This document shows positions 17,491-28,264 of a stretch of 64,000 nt of DNA, piece by piece (position 1 is the stretch's first letter; each line of letters begins with the position of its first letter). The notes below the pieces were generated by a model. It worked only from the letters and a program-made list of their open reading frames with translations, was not told the DNA's origin and did not search any database. The stretch comes from Paenibacillus sp. PAMC 26794 (GTDB lineage Bacteria; Bacillota; Bacilli; Paenibacillales; Paenibacillaceae). Location of the stretch: positions 62,001-126,000 of the forward strand of contig NZ_ANHX01000003.1 of assembly GCF_000316035.1 (NCBI RefSeq). The letters are read 5' to 3'. The translations under genes and the position numbers were made by a program.

Positions 17491-18345
17491 CTACACCCAG
17501 TGTGAGGGAATGTTAAGATGATCCGGCAACTTGGTATTCACATTACCTTTGGCTGCATTAATCTGGGATTGCGTCAGGAAGATGCCACCTCTCAGGTCTG
17601 CATCGCCCAGATCCGTATCCCGCAAGTCCGCGCCAATCCAATCCGCATTTCGTGTATCTGCATTTCGGAGATCGGCTGCGATCATTAAAGCCCCTCGGAA
17701 GCTTGCGCCCCGCAGGTCAGCCCCTTTTAAATTGGCACCAAAAAAGTCACTTCCGGTACGCTTTTTACTCTTCTTCGACTTCCCTTGTCCATGAGCGGTG
17801 GGTGGCACATTCGCACGTACCATCTCACTTGCCTGGACCAAGAGTTGATTCACACTGGACCGATAATTGGCGATGTCCAGACGGAGGAGGGCCGCAGGCT
17901 CCAGATTGCTCAAGTGTTCAATCTCCTCATATAACTCACCAAATGCCGAGTGAAGGGATGATGTCTCCGGTCTCATCATCATTTCCTTCATATAACTGAG
18001 CAACTCGTGAAGTTGTCGCAAGGCAGGCAGACAATCGAACATCTCGTTTGCAGACTCTGGATGATCACGCCAATCTTTGCCCGCGTAGGTCACTTGGGAC
18101 AGCTTCTGTCCAGCTCCGAAACAGTCGTATACCGTGCAACCTTTGAACCCTTTCTGCCGAAGCTGGGTATGGATACCGCAGCGATTGTCCGTGCGCAGAT
18201 TGGGACAGGGTGTGCCGCTGGCTTTATCAAAAGCAAAGTCAGATGACTTGCCATAGGGCAAGGCAACACAGCACAGGCCAAAACATTGCTCACAGTCTGC
18301 GCTAAGATGAGGACTCGCAGTGCTGGCAAATGGTTGGTTAGACAA
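17491..18345 (-). CDS. Pentapeptide-repeat protein with Cys-rich N-terminus
   Basis: About 284 residues from TTG 18345 (AAGGAA 9 nt upstream); the frame stays open to GTG 18372. The N-terminal third is rich in Cys (CEQCFGLCC, GTPCPN, CGIHTQLRQKGFKGC, YDCFG), a likely metal-binding module. A helical middle is followed by a basic linker KSKKSKKRT. From FFGANLKGADLRGASFRGA the C-terminal part is pentapeptide repeats A(D/N)Lxx for about ten coils, a right-handed quadrilateral helix. Such Cys-cluster plus pentapeptide proteins are conserved in Bacillota, but the function is not known. Confidence 0.8.
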   Translation of the reverse strand: MSNQPFASTASPHLSADCEQCFGLCCVALPYGKSSDFAFDKASGTPCPNLRTDNRCGIHTQLRQKGFKGCTVYDCFGAGQKLSQVTYAGKDWRDHPESANEMFDCLPALRQLHELLSYMKEMMMRPETSSLHSAFGELYEEIEHLSNLEPAALLRLDIANYRSSVNQLLVQASEMVRANVPPTAHGQGKSKKSKKRTGSDFFGANLKGADLRGASFRGALMIAADLRNADTRNADWIGADLRDTDLGDADLRGGIFLTQSQINAAKGNVNTKLPDHLNIPSHWV

Positions 18346-18435
18346 TGTAAACACTTCCTTATAATAGTACACATAGATGGAATTACGTCAGTACCACTTT
18401 ACCATTGCCTTGCGATTAGAGCAATTGAAGACAAG

Positions 18436-18475
18436 GAAAAAAGGGCAGTTACCCAAATAGATGGGAACGCCCTTT
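18436..18475 (-). terminator. Terminator of gdhA
   Basis: On the minus strand AAAGGGCGTTCCC pairs with GGGTAACTGCCCTTT around an 8-nt loop (one mismatch on each side), followed by T6. Confidence 0.85.
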
Positions 18476-18500
18476 GATCATGGAGAATCACGTATTTAAA

Positions 18501-20210
<1,710 letters not shown>

Positions 20211-20285
20211 ATGATGAAGAGAAACATGCCAATCAACATGGAGAACAAGGCTTGTATAGGGGGGGAAATCTACTATGAACCATAG
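20211..20285 (+). CDS. Short leader ORF (24 codons) overlapping the GreA/B-like gene
   Basis: AAAGGAGG lies 8-9 nt before ATG ATG at 20211, the best ribosome site in the area. The frame gives 24 residues (MMKRNMPINMENK...) and stops at 20285, 11 nt inside the next gene, whose own site is the weaker AGGGGGGGA. This arrangement fits translational coupling. Could also be a chance reading frame. Confidence 0.45.
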   Translation: MMKRNMPINMENKACIGGEIYYEP

Positions 20286-20748
20286 GACTTCTCGCCATAA
20301 TTGCAGAGAGAAGCTGGTGAGCCAGCTATTTACATTCGGTGAAGAGAAAAGAACATTTCTCGACGCCTATTTCGACGCGCGTGATCCAGAGCGGATACAA
20401 TTGGAAAAACAACTGTCCGCATATACAGAGTATGTGGAAAAACTGCTCCTGGGTCCTGATGAAGATCTGGACTCAGCTGTATTGATCGGCAGTCATATTG
20501 ATTTTGAATATCTCGATTTTCATACGTCAGATTCGTTCATGATTGTCATGCCAGAGGATACCAATCCTGATGAGGGTCGTATTTCCTTCCTCTCTCCAGT
20601 AGGGAGTCAATTACTGCTTGGCAGTAAAGGGGAAGTTAGGTCTGTTCATACACCATCAGGTTCCATGAGAATCCGCATTACGGGGATTGAGCTGAGGAGC
20701 GAAACCTTGAACGAGCCAGCGCTAGGGGGTGCAGATCATGCACTTTAA
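20275..20748 (+). CDS. GreA/GreB C-terminal-domain protein (Rnk-like)
   Basis: 157 residues. An N-terminal helical region (about 1-60, rich in charged residues) is followed by a GreA/GreB C-terminal FKBP-like domain: SAVLIGSHIDFEYLD, DSFMIVMPEDTNPDEGRISF, LSPVGSQLLLGSKGE. The long antiparallel coiled coil of true GreA, which enters the polymerase secondary channel, is absent, so transcript-cleavage activity is doubtful; Rnk-like polymerase binding is possible. It overlaps the KhtT-like gene by 11 nt, so it is co-translated with the antiporter. In B. subtilis the corresponding first gene is the small khtS. Confidence 0.75.
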   Translation: MNHRTSRHNCREKLVSQLFTFGEEKRTFLDAYFDARDPERIQLEKQLSAYTEYVEKLLLGPDEDLDSAVLIGSHIDFEYLDFHTSDSFMIVMPEDTNPDEGRISFLSPVGSQLLLGSKGEVRSVHTPSGSMRIRITGIELRSETLNEPALGGADHAL

Positions 20749-21244
20749 AGAGACAGACTTACCAGGCATTGGACGTAAATACTGGCTGCATACCCGTAGT
20801 GGTGAGCATTTGGTCATTGTGATCCATAACGACGAGCGACGTGACCTATTCCATATGGAGTCAGGGGATACGCCAGAAGAGGTGGGTGATATGGTATCTC
20901 TTGTCACCCTGGACGATGATGAAGCCCGGGCGGTAGCTGCTATCGTTGGTGGTATGACCTATAAACCGAAGTTTCAGGATGAGCGTGAAGTGATGCTCGA
21001 AGGTCTGTTAATCGAATGGCTACGAATTGAGCCTCACGCCGCAAGCGTAGGCATGACGATTGGTGATCTAGATATCCGTCAGGCCACGGGCGCCGTTATT
21101 CTCGCTGTTGTGACCAAGGATAAGGAGAAGCATTTTAATCCAGGTCCGGATTATGCTTTTACCGCTGGAGCTACAATTGTAGTTGCCGGTGAACGGAATC
21201 AGATCAAGCAGCTCAAACTATTGTTGACTAATGGACGGACTTAG
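20738..21244 (+). CDS. khtT: KhtT-like regulatory subunit of a K+/H+ antiporter (TrkA-C domain)
   Basis: 168 residues from ATG 20738 (AGGGGGT 7 nt upstream). N-terminal KhtT domain ETDLPGIGRKYWLHTRSGEH and MVSLVTLDDDEARAVAAIVGGM, then a RCK-C/TrkA-C domain (about 85-165) with LIEWLRIEPHAASVGMTIGD, IRQATGAVILAV and GATIVVAGERNQIKQLK. In B. subtilis KhtT gates KhtU, and its RCK-C domain binds c-di-AMP. Directly followed by the transporter gene. Confidence 0.9.
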   Translation: MHFKETDLPGIGRKYWLHTRSGEHLVIVIHNDERRDLFHMESGDTPEEVGDMVSLVTLDDDEARAVAAIVGGMTYKPKFQDEREVMLEGLLIEWLRIEPHAASVGMTIGDLDIRQATGAVILAVVTKDKEKHFNPGPDYAFTAGATIVVAGERNQIKQLKLLLTNGRT

Positions 21245-21247
21245 CCT

Positions 21248-22453
21248 ATGGATATGCTCATATTCGAAGTGGGAATTGCCGTTGCGCTGATTACACTTAC
21301 GGGGCTGATATCTTCACGATTACGATTTTCGGTCATTCCTTTTTATATCCTGATTGGTATGGCTGTTGGACCACATGCACCACAGATCGGCATAGTGGAT
21401 TTACGTTTTATCGAAAGTTCGACCTTTATTGAATTTATGGGCAGGCTTGGCATTTTGTTTCTGCTATTTTATCTGGGTTTGGAGTTCTCGGTCTCCCGGT
21501 TATTAAAGTCTGGCAAAGCCATTCTGACCGGGGGCATGTTCTATGTGGGCCTGAATTTTGTCTCTGGATTGCTGTTGGGGTGGTTCATGGATCTGCCCCT
21601 TCAGGAGACACTTGTTGTCTGCGGGATCATGACCAGCTCTTCTACAGCCATTGTAGCTAAAGTGCTCGTTGATCTGAAACGCACGGCAAACCCTGAAACA
21701 GAGATTATTATGGGCATGATCATGTTCGATGACTTGTTCATCGCGATTCATATCTCTATCCTGACCGGGCTTGTGCTCAGCGGGGCAACTTCATTCTTAA
21801 GTGTTCTGTTAGTATCGCTGTCTGCCCTGCTGTTTATTGTGCTGTTCCTGATTATTGGCAGGAAAAGCATCAAATATATTGATAAGGCACTGAATATCAA
21901 GTCATCAGAGTTGTTCCTGCTTACCGTCATGACGCTGCTCTTCCTGGTGGCTGGTTTCTCGGAGACACTGCATGTAGCGGAAGCTATTGGAGCGTTGATG
22001 ATGGGGCTTGTATTGGGCGAATCAAGACATGTGAGTCGGATTGAACATCAGATCATGCCTTTCAAAGATTTTTTTGGTGCAATTTTCTTCTTCAGTTTTG
22101 GCCTGACCATCGAGCCGGCATCACTTGGCGGAGCTGTTGGGATGACGATTATTGCCGTTATTCTGACGATTGCCAGTAACTATGGTGCAGGTATGATCGC
22201 TGGCAGATTGGCTGGAATGAGCCCTAAGGCCTCGTTGAATGTGGGCTTTACCCTGGTCTCCCGGGGCGAATTCTCCATTATCATGGCGAACATCGGCAAG
22301 GCCGGAGGGCTGATGGCATCCATCCAATCGTTTGCCGTGTTGTATGTGTTAATTCTGGCTGTGCTGGGGCCTATCCTGACGAAAGAATCTCCGCGGATCT
22401 ATGCTCAGTATGCGCGGCTAAGGAAGCGGATGAAACGAAGGGAAACGGGTTGA
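21248..22453 (+). CDS. khtU: KhtU-like K+/H+ antiporter (CPA2 family)
   Basis: 401 residues with about 12 membrane spans, beginning 3 nt after khtT. CPA2 features: SVIPFYILIGMAVGP, MGRLGILFLLFYLGLEFS, TSSSTAIVAKVL, IMGMIMFDDLFIA with the Asp-Asp ion site, EAIGALMMGLVLGES and NVGFTLVSRGEFSIIMANIG. With KhtT it would export K+ when cytoplasmic K+ or pH is high. Shorter than KefB/C because it has no C-terminal RCK domain; that role is met by KhtT. Ends at the terminator at 22510. Confidence 0.92.
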   Translation: MDMLIFEVGIAVALITLTGLISSRLRFSVIPFYILIGMAVGPHAPQIGIVDLRFIESSTFIEFMGRLGILFLLFYLGLEFSVSRLLKSGKAILTGGMFYVGLNFVSGLLLGWFMDLPLQETLVVCGIMTSSSTAIVAKVLVDLKRTANPETEIIMGMIMFDDLFIAIHISILTGLVLSGATSFLSVLLVSLSALLFIVLFLIIGRKSIKYIDKALNIKSSELFLLTVMTLLFLVAGFSETLHVAEAIGALMMGLVLGESRHVSRIEHQIMPFKDFFGAIFFFSFGLTIEPASLGGAVGMTIIAVILTIASNYGAGMIAGRLAGMSPKASLNVGFTLVSRGEFSIIMANIGKAGGLMASIQSFAVLYVLILAVLGPILTKESPRIYAQYARLRKRMKRRETG

Positions 22454-22791
22454 GTCAAACGCTGGCTGTCCTTGGACAGTCCGGGTATTCTGACCGTAGT
22501 GTTTAATAGGCGTCACACCATTCGGAGAGAGAAATTACTCCGGGGTGTGGCGTTTTTTTATTACTGGGAACCCATTCAATACAGCCTTGTTATTATACCT
22601 ATTTCACCAAATTATGGTATGTATCCATATCTTGTGCGTGGTCGTGAATGTTTAAGTCCAGAGGCAGGACTATAGTTGTGATTTGGTAGAGAGGGATTGA
22701 AAATAAGAAGTTATTATGTAAAATAATGTTATATTCGAATCTAGCAGTTGAGCGCACTATGTACACGAGAATGGACGAGGAGGAATAGCTC
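22454..22791. other. Intergenic region between khtU and the expansin gene
   Basis: Contains the khtU terminator (22510-22559) and then about 230 bp with AT-rich candidate promoter elements (TTGAAA at 22697, TAATGT and TATATT at 22724-22735) whose spacings are not ideal. No gene seen. Confidence 0.5.
22510..22559 (+). terminator. Terminator of the kht operon
   Basis: GCGTCACACC pairs with GGTGTGGCG (one G-U) and CGGAG with CTCCG inside; T7 follows. Confidence 0.85.
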
Positions 22792-23508
22792 ATGAACAAG
22801 AAAAGTAGATTTCAACGGTTAAAATGGGCCGGTACAGGGATGTTGCTCAGTCTCGTATTATTTGCTCTGCCTGCATCTGCTGCATGGAACGATACATATC
22901 AGGGTTACGCAACGTATACGGGCTCAGGTTACTCAGGAGGTGCAGTGTTGCTTGATCCCATCCCGGCGGACATGAAGATTACTGCACTTAATCCGTTCCA
23001 ACTCAATTATAACGGTGTCAAAGCCGCTTTAGCGGGAGCCTATCTCGAGGTGCAGGGTCCTAAAGGCAAAACAACCGTCTATGTAACAGACCTCTATCCA
23101 GAAGGCGCCAGTGGAGCGCTGGATCTCTCACCGAATGCCTTTAACCTGATCGGTGACCCAAAGGCAGGTAAAATCAATATCAGCTGGAAAGTGGTTAAAG
23201 CTCCAATTCAAGGCAACGTCTCCTATCGGATCAAGGAAGGCAGCAGTCAGTGGTGGGCAGCCATTCAGGTTCGTAATCACAAATATCCGGTGCTGAAGTT
23301 CGAAGTGAAACAGAAGGATGGTACGTGGCTCAATCTTGAAAAGCAAGACTATAATCATTTCCTGGGAACTGGACTGGGCAAAGAAAAACTAAACGTTCGT
23401 ATTACCGATATTCGCGGTCAGGTATTGAATGACACGATCCCGGCTCTGCCTAATGATGGGTCAGGTGGTGCATATATCGTACCGGGCAATGTACAGTTTC
23501 CCGATTGA
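22792..23508 (+). CDS. Bacterial expansin (EXLX1/YoaJ type)
   Basis: 238 residues, signal peptide ending at ALPASA-AW. Domain 1 is a double-psi barrel (AWNDTYQGYATYTGSGYSGG ... YVTDLYPEGASGALDLS) that contains the conserved Asp of TDLYPEG and the ALDLS strand. Domain 2 is the cellulose-binding expansin D2/CBM63 domain with the surface Trp pair in SSQWWAAIQVRNHKYPV. Length equals B. subtilis EXLX1. It loosens plant cell walls without hydrolysis and helps root colonisation in related bacteria. GAGGAGGAA precedes the ATG. Monocistronic. Confidence 0.93.
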   Translation: MNKKSRFQRLKWAGTGMLLSLVLFALPASAAWNDTYQGYATYTGSGYSGGAVLLDPIPADMKITALNPFQLNYNGVKAALAGAYLEVQGPKGKTTVYVTDLYPEGASGALDLSPNAFNLIGDPKAGKINISWKVVKAPIQGNVSYRIKEGSSQWWAAIQVRNHKYPVLKFEVKQKDGTWLNLEKQDYNHFLGTGLGKEKLNVRITDIRGQVLNDTIPALPNDGSGGAYIVPGNVQFPD

Positions 23509-23562
23509 CAGATATACGAAGGTGTTATAAAAAGAAGTATGGTCATAGACGTATTCTTAACG

Positions 23563-23590
23563 AAAAGTCGTACACTGTACGGCTTTTTTT
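23563..23590 (+). terminator. Terminator after the expansin gene
   Basis: AAGTCGTAC pairs with GTACGGCTT around ACT, followed by T7. Confidence 0.85.
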
Positions 23591-23617
23591 GTATACGAAA
23601 AGAGGAGAATGTACCGT

Positions 23618-24565
23618 ATGAAAAAAAGTTTGCCTTCATATCAGACAACACATCCCTATTGGAAACAGTATCAGGCCTTTTTCCCGGAAGAAGTGAGGCT
23701 AGGGGAGCATACAGTTCCTGAGGAAGAATGGTGGGAGTCCAATGGGGTTCATCTGCATATCGATCGCTTACCTGCGCCGGAGTCTTCAATCAAAATTCTG
23801 TTCATTCATGGTGCGGGAGGCAATGGCAGGTTGCTCGCTCCGTATGCCCGCATGTTGCAGCGACATGGATACGAGGTGGTATCGCCAGATCTTCCGCCGT
23901 ATGGGTTAAGTTACGCAATGTCTGGTACACGTATCAACTACGAACTATGGATAGAGCTGCTTGTGTCACTCATCGAACGGGAATACAAAAAAGACGGCAA
24001 GCCAATCGTTGTATTGGGAAGTAGCATCGGAGGTATGCTTGCCTATCACACCAGTGCACGCAGCAAGCGTGTTAAGGGTCTGATCGCAACTACATTTGTA
24101 GATACGAGTAATCCGGAAATGCGTGACCAGCTTGCGCCGAATCGTCTGGTGAGCCGGGCGGGAAAACGTATGATGGATCTGTTTCCTAGTCTACTGGATC
24201 ATGTACGTATTTCGGTCAAACAGGTATCCCGAATGCAACTGATTACTAATAACAAGGACTTAACCCGGCTTATTATGGATGATCCACAAGCGGCAGCTAC
24301 ACGTATTCCGTTGGAATTATTAAGAACATTCCTTAATAAAAAACCGGAGGTAAGCCCGGAACAGTTCAACCAGTGTCCGGTCCTGTTGGTTCACCCTGAA
24401 CTGGACCCCATGACACCGATCAGGTTCAGCCAATCTTTTTTTGATCGTCTGGTTGTGGACAAGGAATGTGTGATCTTGGAGGGTGCAGGCCATTTTCCTA
24501 TAGAGCAGCCAGGACTGAACCAGTTAGAGGTAGCAGTACTACGATTTTTACAACAAATTCATTGA
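23618..24565 (+). CDS. Alpha/beta hydrolase
   Basis: 315 residues from ATG 23618 (GAGGAG 10 nt upstream). No signal peptide. Oxyanion motif LFIHGAGGNGRLLAPYA, nucleophile elbow VLGSSIGGMLAY, probable acid Asp in HPELDPMTPIRFSQ and catalytic His in EGAGHFPIEQPG. Resembles cytoplasmic lysophospholipase/esterase-type hydrolases; substrate unknown. Convergent with the PhzF-like gene. Confidence 0.85.
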   Translation: MKKSLPSYQTTHPYWKQYQAFFPEEVRLGEHTVPEEEWWESNGVHLHIDRLPAPESSIKILFIHGAGGNGRLLAPYARMLQRHGYEVVSPDLPPYGLSYAMSGTRINYELWIELLVSLIEREYKKDGKPIVVLGSSIGGMLAYHTSARSKRVKGLIATTFVDTSNPEMRDQLAPNRLVSRAGKRMMDLFPSLLDHVRISVKQVSRMQLITNNKDLTRLIMDDPQAAATRIPLELLRTFLNKKPEVSPEQFNQCPVLLVHPELDPMTPIRFSQSFFDRLVVDKECVILEGAGHFPIEQPGLNQLEVAVLRFLQQIH

Positions 24566-24584
24566 TTTAAGGTCATGATATAGC

Positions 24585-24650
24585 TTCAAATACATCGTTC
24601 TCATATCCTGAGTACGTAAAACACCTCCCATTAAGGGAGATGTATTTGAA
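24585..24650. repeat. Inverted repeat / probable shared terminator between convergent genes
   Basis: TTCAAATACATC (24585-24596) and GATGTATTTGAA (24639-24650) form a perfect 12-bp inverted repeat, with a nested hairpin CTCCC-ATTAA-GGGAG (24625-24639). The right arm encodes the last residues of the PhzF-like protein. Confidence 0.55.
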
Positions 24651-25512
24651 TGTTTTCGATATGAACTGCGCTACCGCCAACCTGAATCTGTGTGATTTCA
24701 TTAGAGCTGCCCAGCGTTAATCTGGCTCGGATCTCGGAGGGGCGGTTCATGGTATACCCTTGTCTGATCGTGTACGTGTGATGAAGAGGATCTGTGAGTT
24801 GGTTGTACTGGGATAAATAACAGAGCATTGCACCATTGGATGTGCCCGTTGCACTCTCTTCCGGTATATCATAAAGCGGTGCAAAATTACGGCATTCTGC
24901 CAGAACGTCCATAACATCTGATTCGAGTGTAAACACGTGATAACCTATGGCATGATGAGCCTTGCTTATTTCAGTGATACGCTGGAAGTCAGGGTCGATT
25001 TGGGTTAGAACATCAACATCTTTAACAGCTATCATGATATCGGGTAGCCCGGTAGACACAATCTGTACAGGTAGCTCGGAATGTAAATCCTCCATAGAAA
25101 TACGTAACGAATCGGCAATCTGCTGTCGATCCACGATCTCCCCAAACTCCGGCAACGTCTGTGACAGATAGACTTCTCCATTGAATTCGATATCGACTTT
25201 AAGAATTCCGGCCAGTGTCTCCAGTGTATATGTACCAACATTAACGAGCAGCTGTGTCTTCATTAGATAAAACAAAGCAATTGTGGCATGTCCACATAGA
25301 TCGACTTCATCACTTGGGGTGAAATAACGCACTTTGAAATCAGCCTGATCCGACGGCATAACAAACGCAGTCTCTGAAAAACCGACTTGTCTGGCAATCT
25401 CCTGCATCTGGGATTCAGACAAATGAGCTGCTTGTAAAACAACACCTGCGGGGTTTCCGCCATGAGCCTTGTCCGAAAATGCATGTAATGTACTTACTTC
25501 CACTTCCATCAT
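24631..25512 (-). CDS. PhzF-family isomerase/epimerase-like protein
   Basis: 293 residues. PhzF fold: N-terminal STLHAFSDKAHGGNPAGVVL, the FSETAFV segment with the family's catalytic Glu, and VRYFTPSDEVDLCGHATIALFYL; the second half repeats the fold with PEESATGTSNGAMLCYLSQY. The family includes the phenazine isomerase PhzF and many enzymes of unknown substrate; no phenazine genes are nearby. GCGAGG precedes two ATGs. Monocistronic. Confidence 0.88.
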   Translation of the reverse strand: MMEVEVSTLHAFSDKAHGGNPAGVVLQAAHLSESQMQEIARQVGFSETAFVMPSDQADFKVRYFTPSDEVDLCGHATIALFYLMKTQLLVNVGTYTLETLAGILKVDIEFNGEVYLSQTLPEFGEIVDRQQIADSLRISMEDLHSELPVQIVSTGLPDIMIAVKDVDVLTQIDPDFQRITEISKAHHAIGYHVFTLESDVMDVLAECRNFAPLYDIPEESATGTSNGAMLCYLSQYNQLTDPLHHTYTIRQGYTMNRPSEIRARLTLGSSNEITQIQVGGSAVHIENIQIHLP

Positions 25513-25706
25513 GTTACCTCGCTTGTTTAGTTATTGGTTAAGATTTAACGTAATCGATAATCGACATTATATCACGATTGTTGAACGGGCTTGTGAATCC
25601 CAGATTGCTGTGAATTTTTGAATGAATAGGTCAAGTGATCGCTGGGAAAGGGTAATGAAGGGAGAGAGAACATAACGATAATTCAATGGAAAGGCTGGGA
25701 TCTCTA

Positions 25707-26633
25707 ATGAAAGCAATTGTGATTGAGGAATTTGGTGGAGCGGAACAATTGAAGGAACAGGAAGTAGCCAAGCCAGTATGTGGAGTGAATCAGGTGCTGA
25801 TTCGAACGCATGCCACGTCGGTGAACCCGGTGGACTTCAAAATCAGACAAGGCGATATGAAAGAGGCAGCGGAGAATTTTCCATTGATTCTGGGCGGCGA
25901 TGTTGCCGGTATTGTGGCTGAAGCAGGCTCGAATGTCACGCGGTTCAGGGAAGGTGATCGGGTATTTGCGCGTCCGCGTCAATTCGGAACCTATGCAGAA
26001 TATGTTGCTGTCGATGCGGATATTATTGCCCGTATACCGGAGCAACTGAGTTTCGAGGAAGCAGCAGCGATCCCGCTGGCGGCAATGACGGCCTGGCAGG
26101 CACTTGTGGATCACGGACGTTTAGGCAAAGGGCAGAAGGTACTCATTCATGCTGGTGCAGGTGGTGTGGGAACGTATGCCATTCAGATTGCCAAGTCCCT
26201 CGGCGCTGAAGTGGCTTCCACGGCAAGTGAATCAAACGAAGCGTTGCTTCGCTCGTTGGGTGTGGATCATTTTATCAACTATAAAAAAGAAGATTTCTCG
26301 GAGATTCTCTCCGATTATGATGTTGTGCTGGACACCATGGGCGGTGATATTCAGCGCGATAGCTTCAAGGTGTTAAAGTCTGGCGGGCATCTGGTATCCT
26401 TGGTGGAACAACCGGATGAGAAGCTTGCCATAGAAGCCGGAGTAACGGCCAACGTCTTCATGATGGAGCCCAAAGGGGATCAACTGGATCAGCTGGCTGA
26501 ACTGGCTGCGGAAGGCAAACTCAAATCGGTTATTGATGGAACGTACCCGCTAACTCAACAGGGAGTACGGGAAGCACATGAGAAGAGTGAGACCCATCAT
26601 ACCCGCGGGAAACTGGTTATTCAGGTGCAATAG
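25707..26633 (+). CDS. Zinc-independent NADPH:quinone oxidoreductase (MDR family)
   Basis: 308 residues from ATG 25707; homologues start at MKAIVIEEFGG and the upstream ATG at 25686 has no ribosome site. GroES-like N-domain (ATSVNPVDFKIRQGDMKE, GGDVAGIVAEAG, GDRVFARP) then a Rossmann domain with LIHAGAGGVGTYAIQIAKSLGA. Cys/His zinc ligands of classical alcohol dehydrogenases are absent. Probably reduces quinones or enones. Its last 17 nt overlap the convergent DJ-1 gene. Confidence 0.9.
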   Translation: MKAIVIEEFGGAEQLKEQEVAKPVCGVNQVLIRTHATSVNPVDFKIRQGDMKEAAENFPLILGGDVAGIVAEAGSNVTRFREGDRVFARPRQFGTYAEYVAVDADIIARIPEQLSFEEAAAIPLAAMTAWQALVDHGRLGKGQKVLIHAGAGGVGTYAIQIAKSLGAEVASTASESNEALLRSLGVDHFINYKKEDFSEILSDYDVVLDTMGGDIQRDSFKVLKSGGHLVSLVEQPDEKLAIEAGVTANVFMMEPKGDQLDQLAELAAEGKLKSVIDGTYPLTQQGVREAHEKSETHHTRGKLVIQVQ

Positions 26634-27252
26634 AATTCATTAACTGGTAGAAGTATTTGGACTCATGAGTCTGATACAGATTGAACCAGGCCTGTAATGT
26701 TTCTGGTGCAAAGACATTCAACAGCTTCAACACATGCATCGTAAATTCTAACGGAGCTATTCCAGATGCAGTAACTACATTTCCATCGGTTACTGCAGGC
26801 TCCGTTACATAATATGTTTCTCCAGTATAATCTGGGCATATCATCTTCAGGTATTCTAAATCATTGCTTGTATGATGTCTGGAATCCAGTATCCCTATGT
26901 TTGCAAGTGCAACTGTCGCACCGCAAATCGCCGCAATAACCGTACCCTCTTCTATAGAGGCAGCAACTTTTTTCAATAGGGGATCATGGATGGTGTCCAT
27001 CCAGGTGTTTCCTCCTGGAAGAATGATGACGTCGTCACCTTTCAATGTACATTCATCAATAGAAATATGAGGAAGGATGTTCAATCCGCCCATGGTAGTT
27101 ACCGGATGTTTATCCACGCCTACGGTTACGACCTGTAAAGGCTTGATCTCTTTCCTAAAATACCTTCCCGAGTTCAATTCAGCAGTTAGATATCCTACCT
27201 CCCAGTCTGCCATCGTATCAAATACATATAGATATACGTTCTTCGTTTGCAT
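26617..27252 (-). CDS. DJ-1/PfpI family protein
   Basis: 211 residues from ATG 27252 (AAGGAG 8 nt upstream; ATG 27255 also possible). Flavodoxin-like DJ-1 fold with VYLYVFDTMADWEVGYLTAEL, DVIILPGGNTWMD and the nucleophile elbow VIAAICGATVALA, whose Cys is the family's reactive residue. PfpI/DJ-1 members act as glyoxalases, chaperones or amidotransferase-like enzymes; this one cannot be assigned. It ends inside the 3' end of the convergent oxidoreductase gene. Confidence 0.85.
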   Translation of the reverse strand: MQTKNVYLYVFDTMADWEVGYLTAELNSGRYFRKEIKPLQVVTVGVDKHPVTTMGGLNILPHISIDECTLKGDDVIILPGGNTWMDTIHDPLLKKVAASIEEGTVIAAICGATVALANIGILDSRHHTSNDLEYLKMICPDYTGETYYVTEPAVTDGNVVTASGIAPLEFTMHVLKLLNVFAPETLQAWFNLYQTHESKYFYQLMNSIAPE

Positions 27253-27452
27253 CATACATGCTCCTTTTGTTTTCATGATTGAATGGATTACTCTTGTATT
27301 ATAAATTAACTTCACTGACATCTACGGTCAGTGAAGTTTTTAAATTTGAAAATTAACAGCCCTAAGAACCAATATAGGGATTGCTCCCCAATTGTAGTGG
27401 AATAAGATATAATAGGAGAAATTTATTCCATTTTGTGCATGAGGTGATTAGG

Positions 27453-28190
27453 ATGTCCAACGAACTCATTCAAGCCATTCAATTGTTAAAAGAAAAGAAA
27501 TGGGTGGATCTGACCCATACGTTTGGTCCAGGCTCTCCACATTTTTCAGCTTTTGAGGCAGCACAATTCGATACCCTGTTTGATCACGATCAAGGTTTCT
27601 TTGCCCAGAGCTTCAAGTTCCCGGGTCAATACGGGACACATCTTGATGCGCCGATCCACTTCGTTCGGGATACCCGGTATCTGGAAGAGTTGGGCTTGAA
27701 GGAGCTTGTATTGCCACTTGTGGTCATTGACCAGTCCGCCGAAGTAGAGAACAATCCGGATTTCACACTGGATGTGGAGCATATTCTTGAATTTGAAAGA
27801 CAGCATGGCGTGATTGAAGCTGGAAGCTTTGTAGCCTTACGTACCGATTGGAGCAAACGCTGGCCTAACCACGAAGCATTTGATAACAAGGATGCGGAGG
27901 GTAACAGTCATGCGCCTGGATGGTCGGTTAGTGCGCTCATGTTTTTATTTGAGGAAAGAAAGGTACAAGCCATTGGGCATGAAACCTTTGACACGGATTC
28001 GGCCGTGGATTATCAGAAGAATGGAGCACTTCTGGCAGAATATTATGTACTTGCTCAGGATACATACCAGGTCGAGCTGTTAACAAACCTGGATCAGGTG
28101 CCGGCTAAGGGCGCGGTAATCTTCAACATTGTACCCAAAGCGGAGAAAGCTTCTGGTTTTCCAGTTCGATCCTTTGCCATTTTGCCTTAA
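27453..28190 (+). CDS. Cyclase/kynurenine formamidase-like metal hydrolase
   Basis: 245 residues from ATG 27453 (GAGGTGAT upstream); the frame is open to 27381 without a start signal. The cyclase-family motif appears as WVDLTHTFGPGSPHF and GQYGTHLDAPIHFVRD, giving the His-x-Gly-Thr-His-x-Asp-x-Pro-x-His metal site with the first His replaced (GQYGTH). Further markers: FVALRTDWSKRW and AIGHETFDTDSA. Family members hydrolyse N-formylkynurenine or isatin; no kynurenine genes are nearby, so the substrate is open. A TATAAT at 27408-27413 may be its -10. Confidence 0.83.
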   Translation: MSNELIQAIQLLKEKKWVDLTHTFGPGSPHFSAFEAAQFDTLFDHDQGFFAQSFKFPGQYGTHLDAPIHFVRDTRYLEELGLKELVLPLVVIDQSAEVENNPDFTLDVEHILEFERQHGVIEAGSFVALRTDWSKRWPNHEAFDNKDAEGNSHAPGWSVSALMFLFEERKVQAIGHETFDTDSAVDYQKNGALLAEYYVLAQDTYQVELLTNLDQVPAKGAVIFNIVPKAEKASGFPVRSFAILP

Positions 28191-28264
28191 AACTAGATTT
28201 ATCAAAAGCTGAAATAGTTAAATAAGGCACTAACTAATCTAAATGATCCATTATGTAAATAGCA

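Noticed and set aside
20275..20748. True transcript-cleavage factor GreA
   Set aside because: The N-terminal coiled coil with acidic tip is missing; only the C-terminal domain is recognisable.
24631..25512. Phenazine biosynthesis gene
   Set aside because: PhzF-like fold only; no other phz genes in view and PhzF homologues are common in non-producers.
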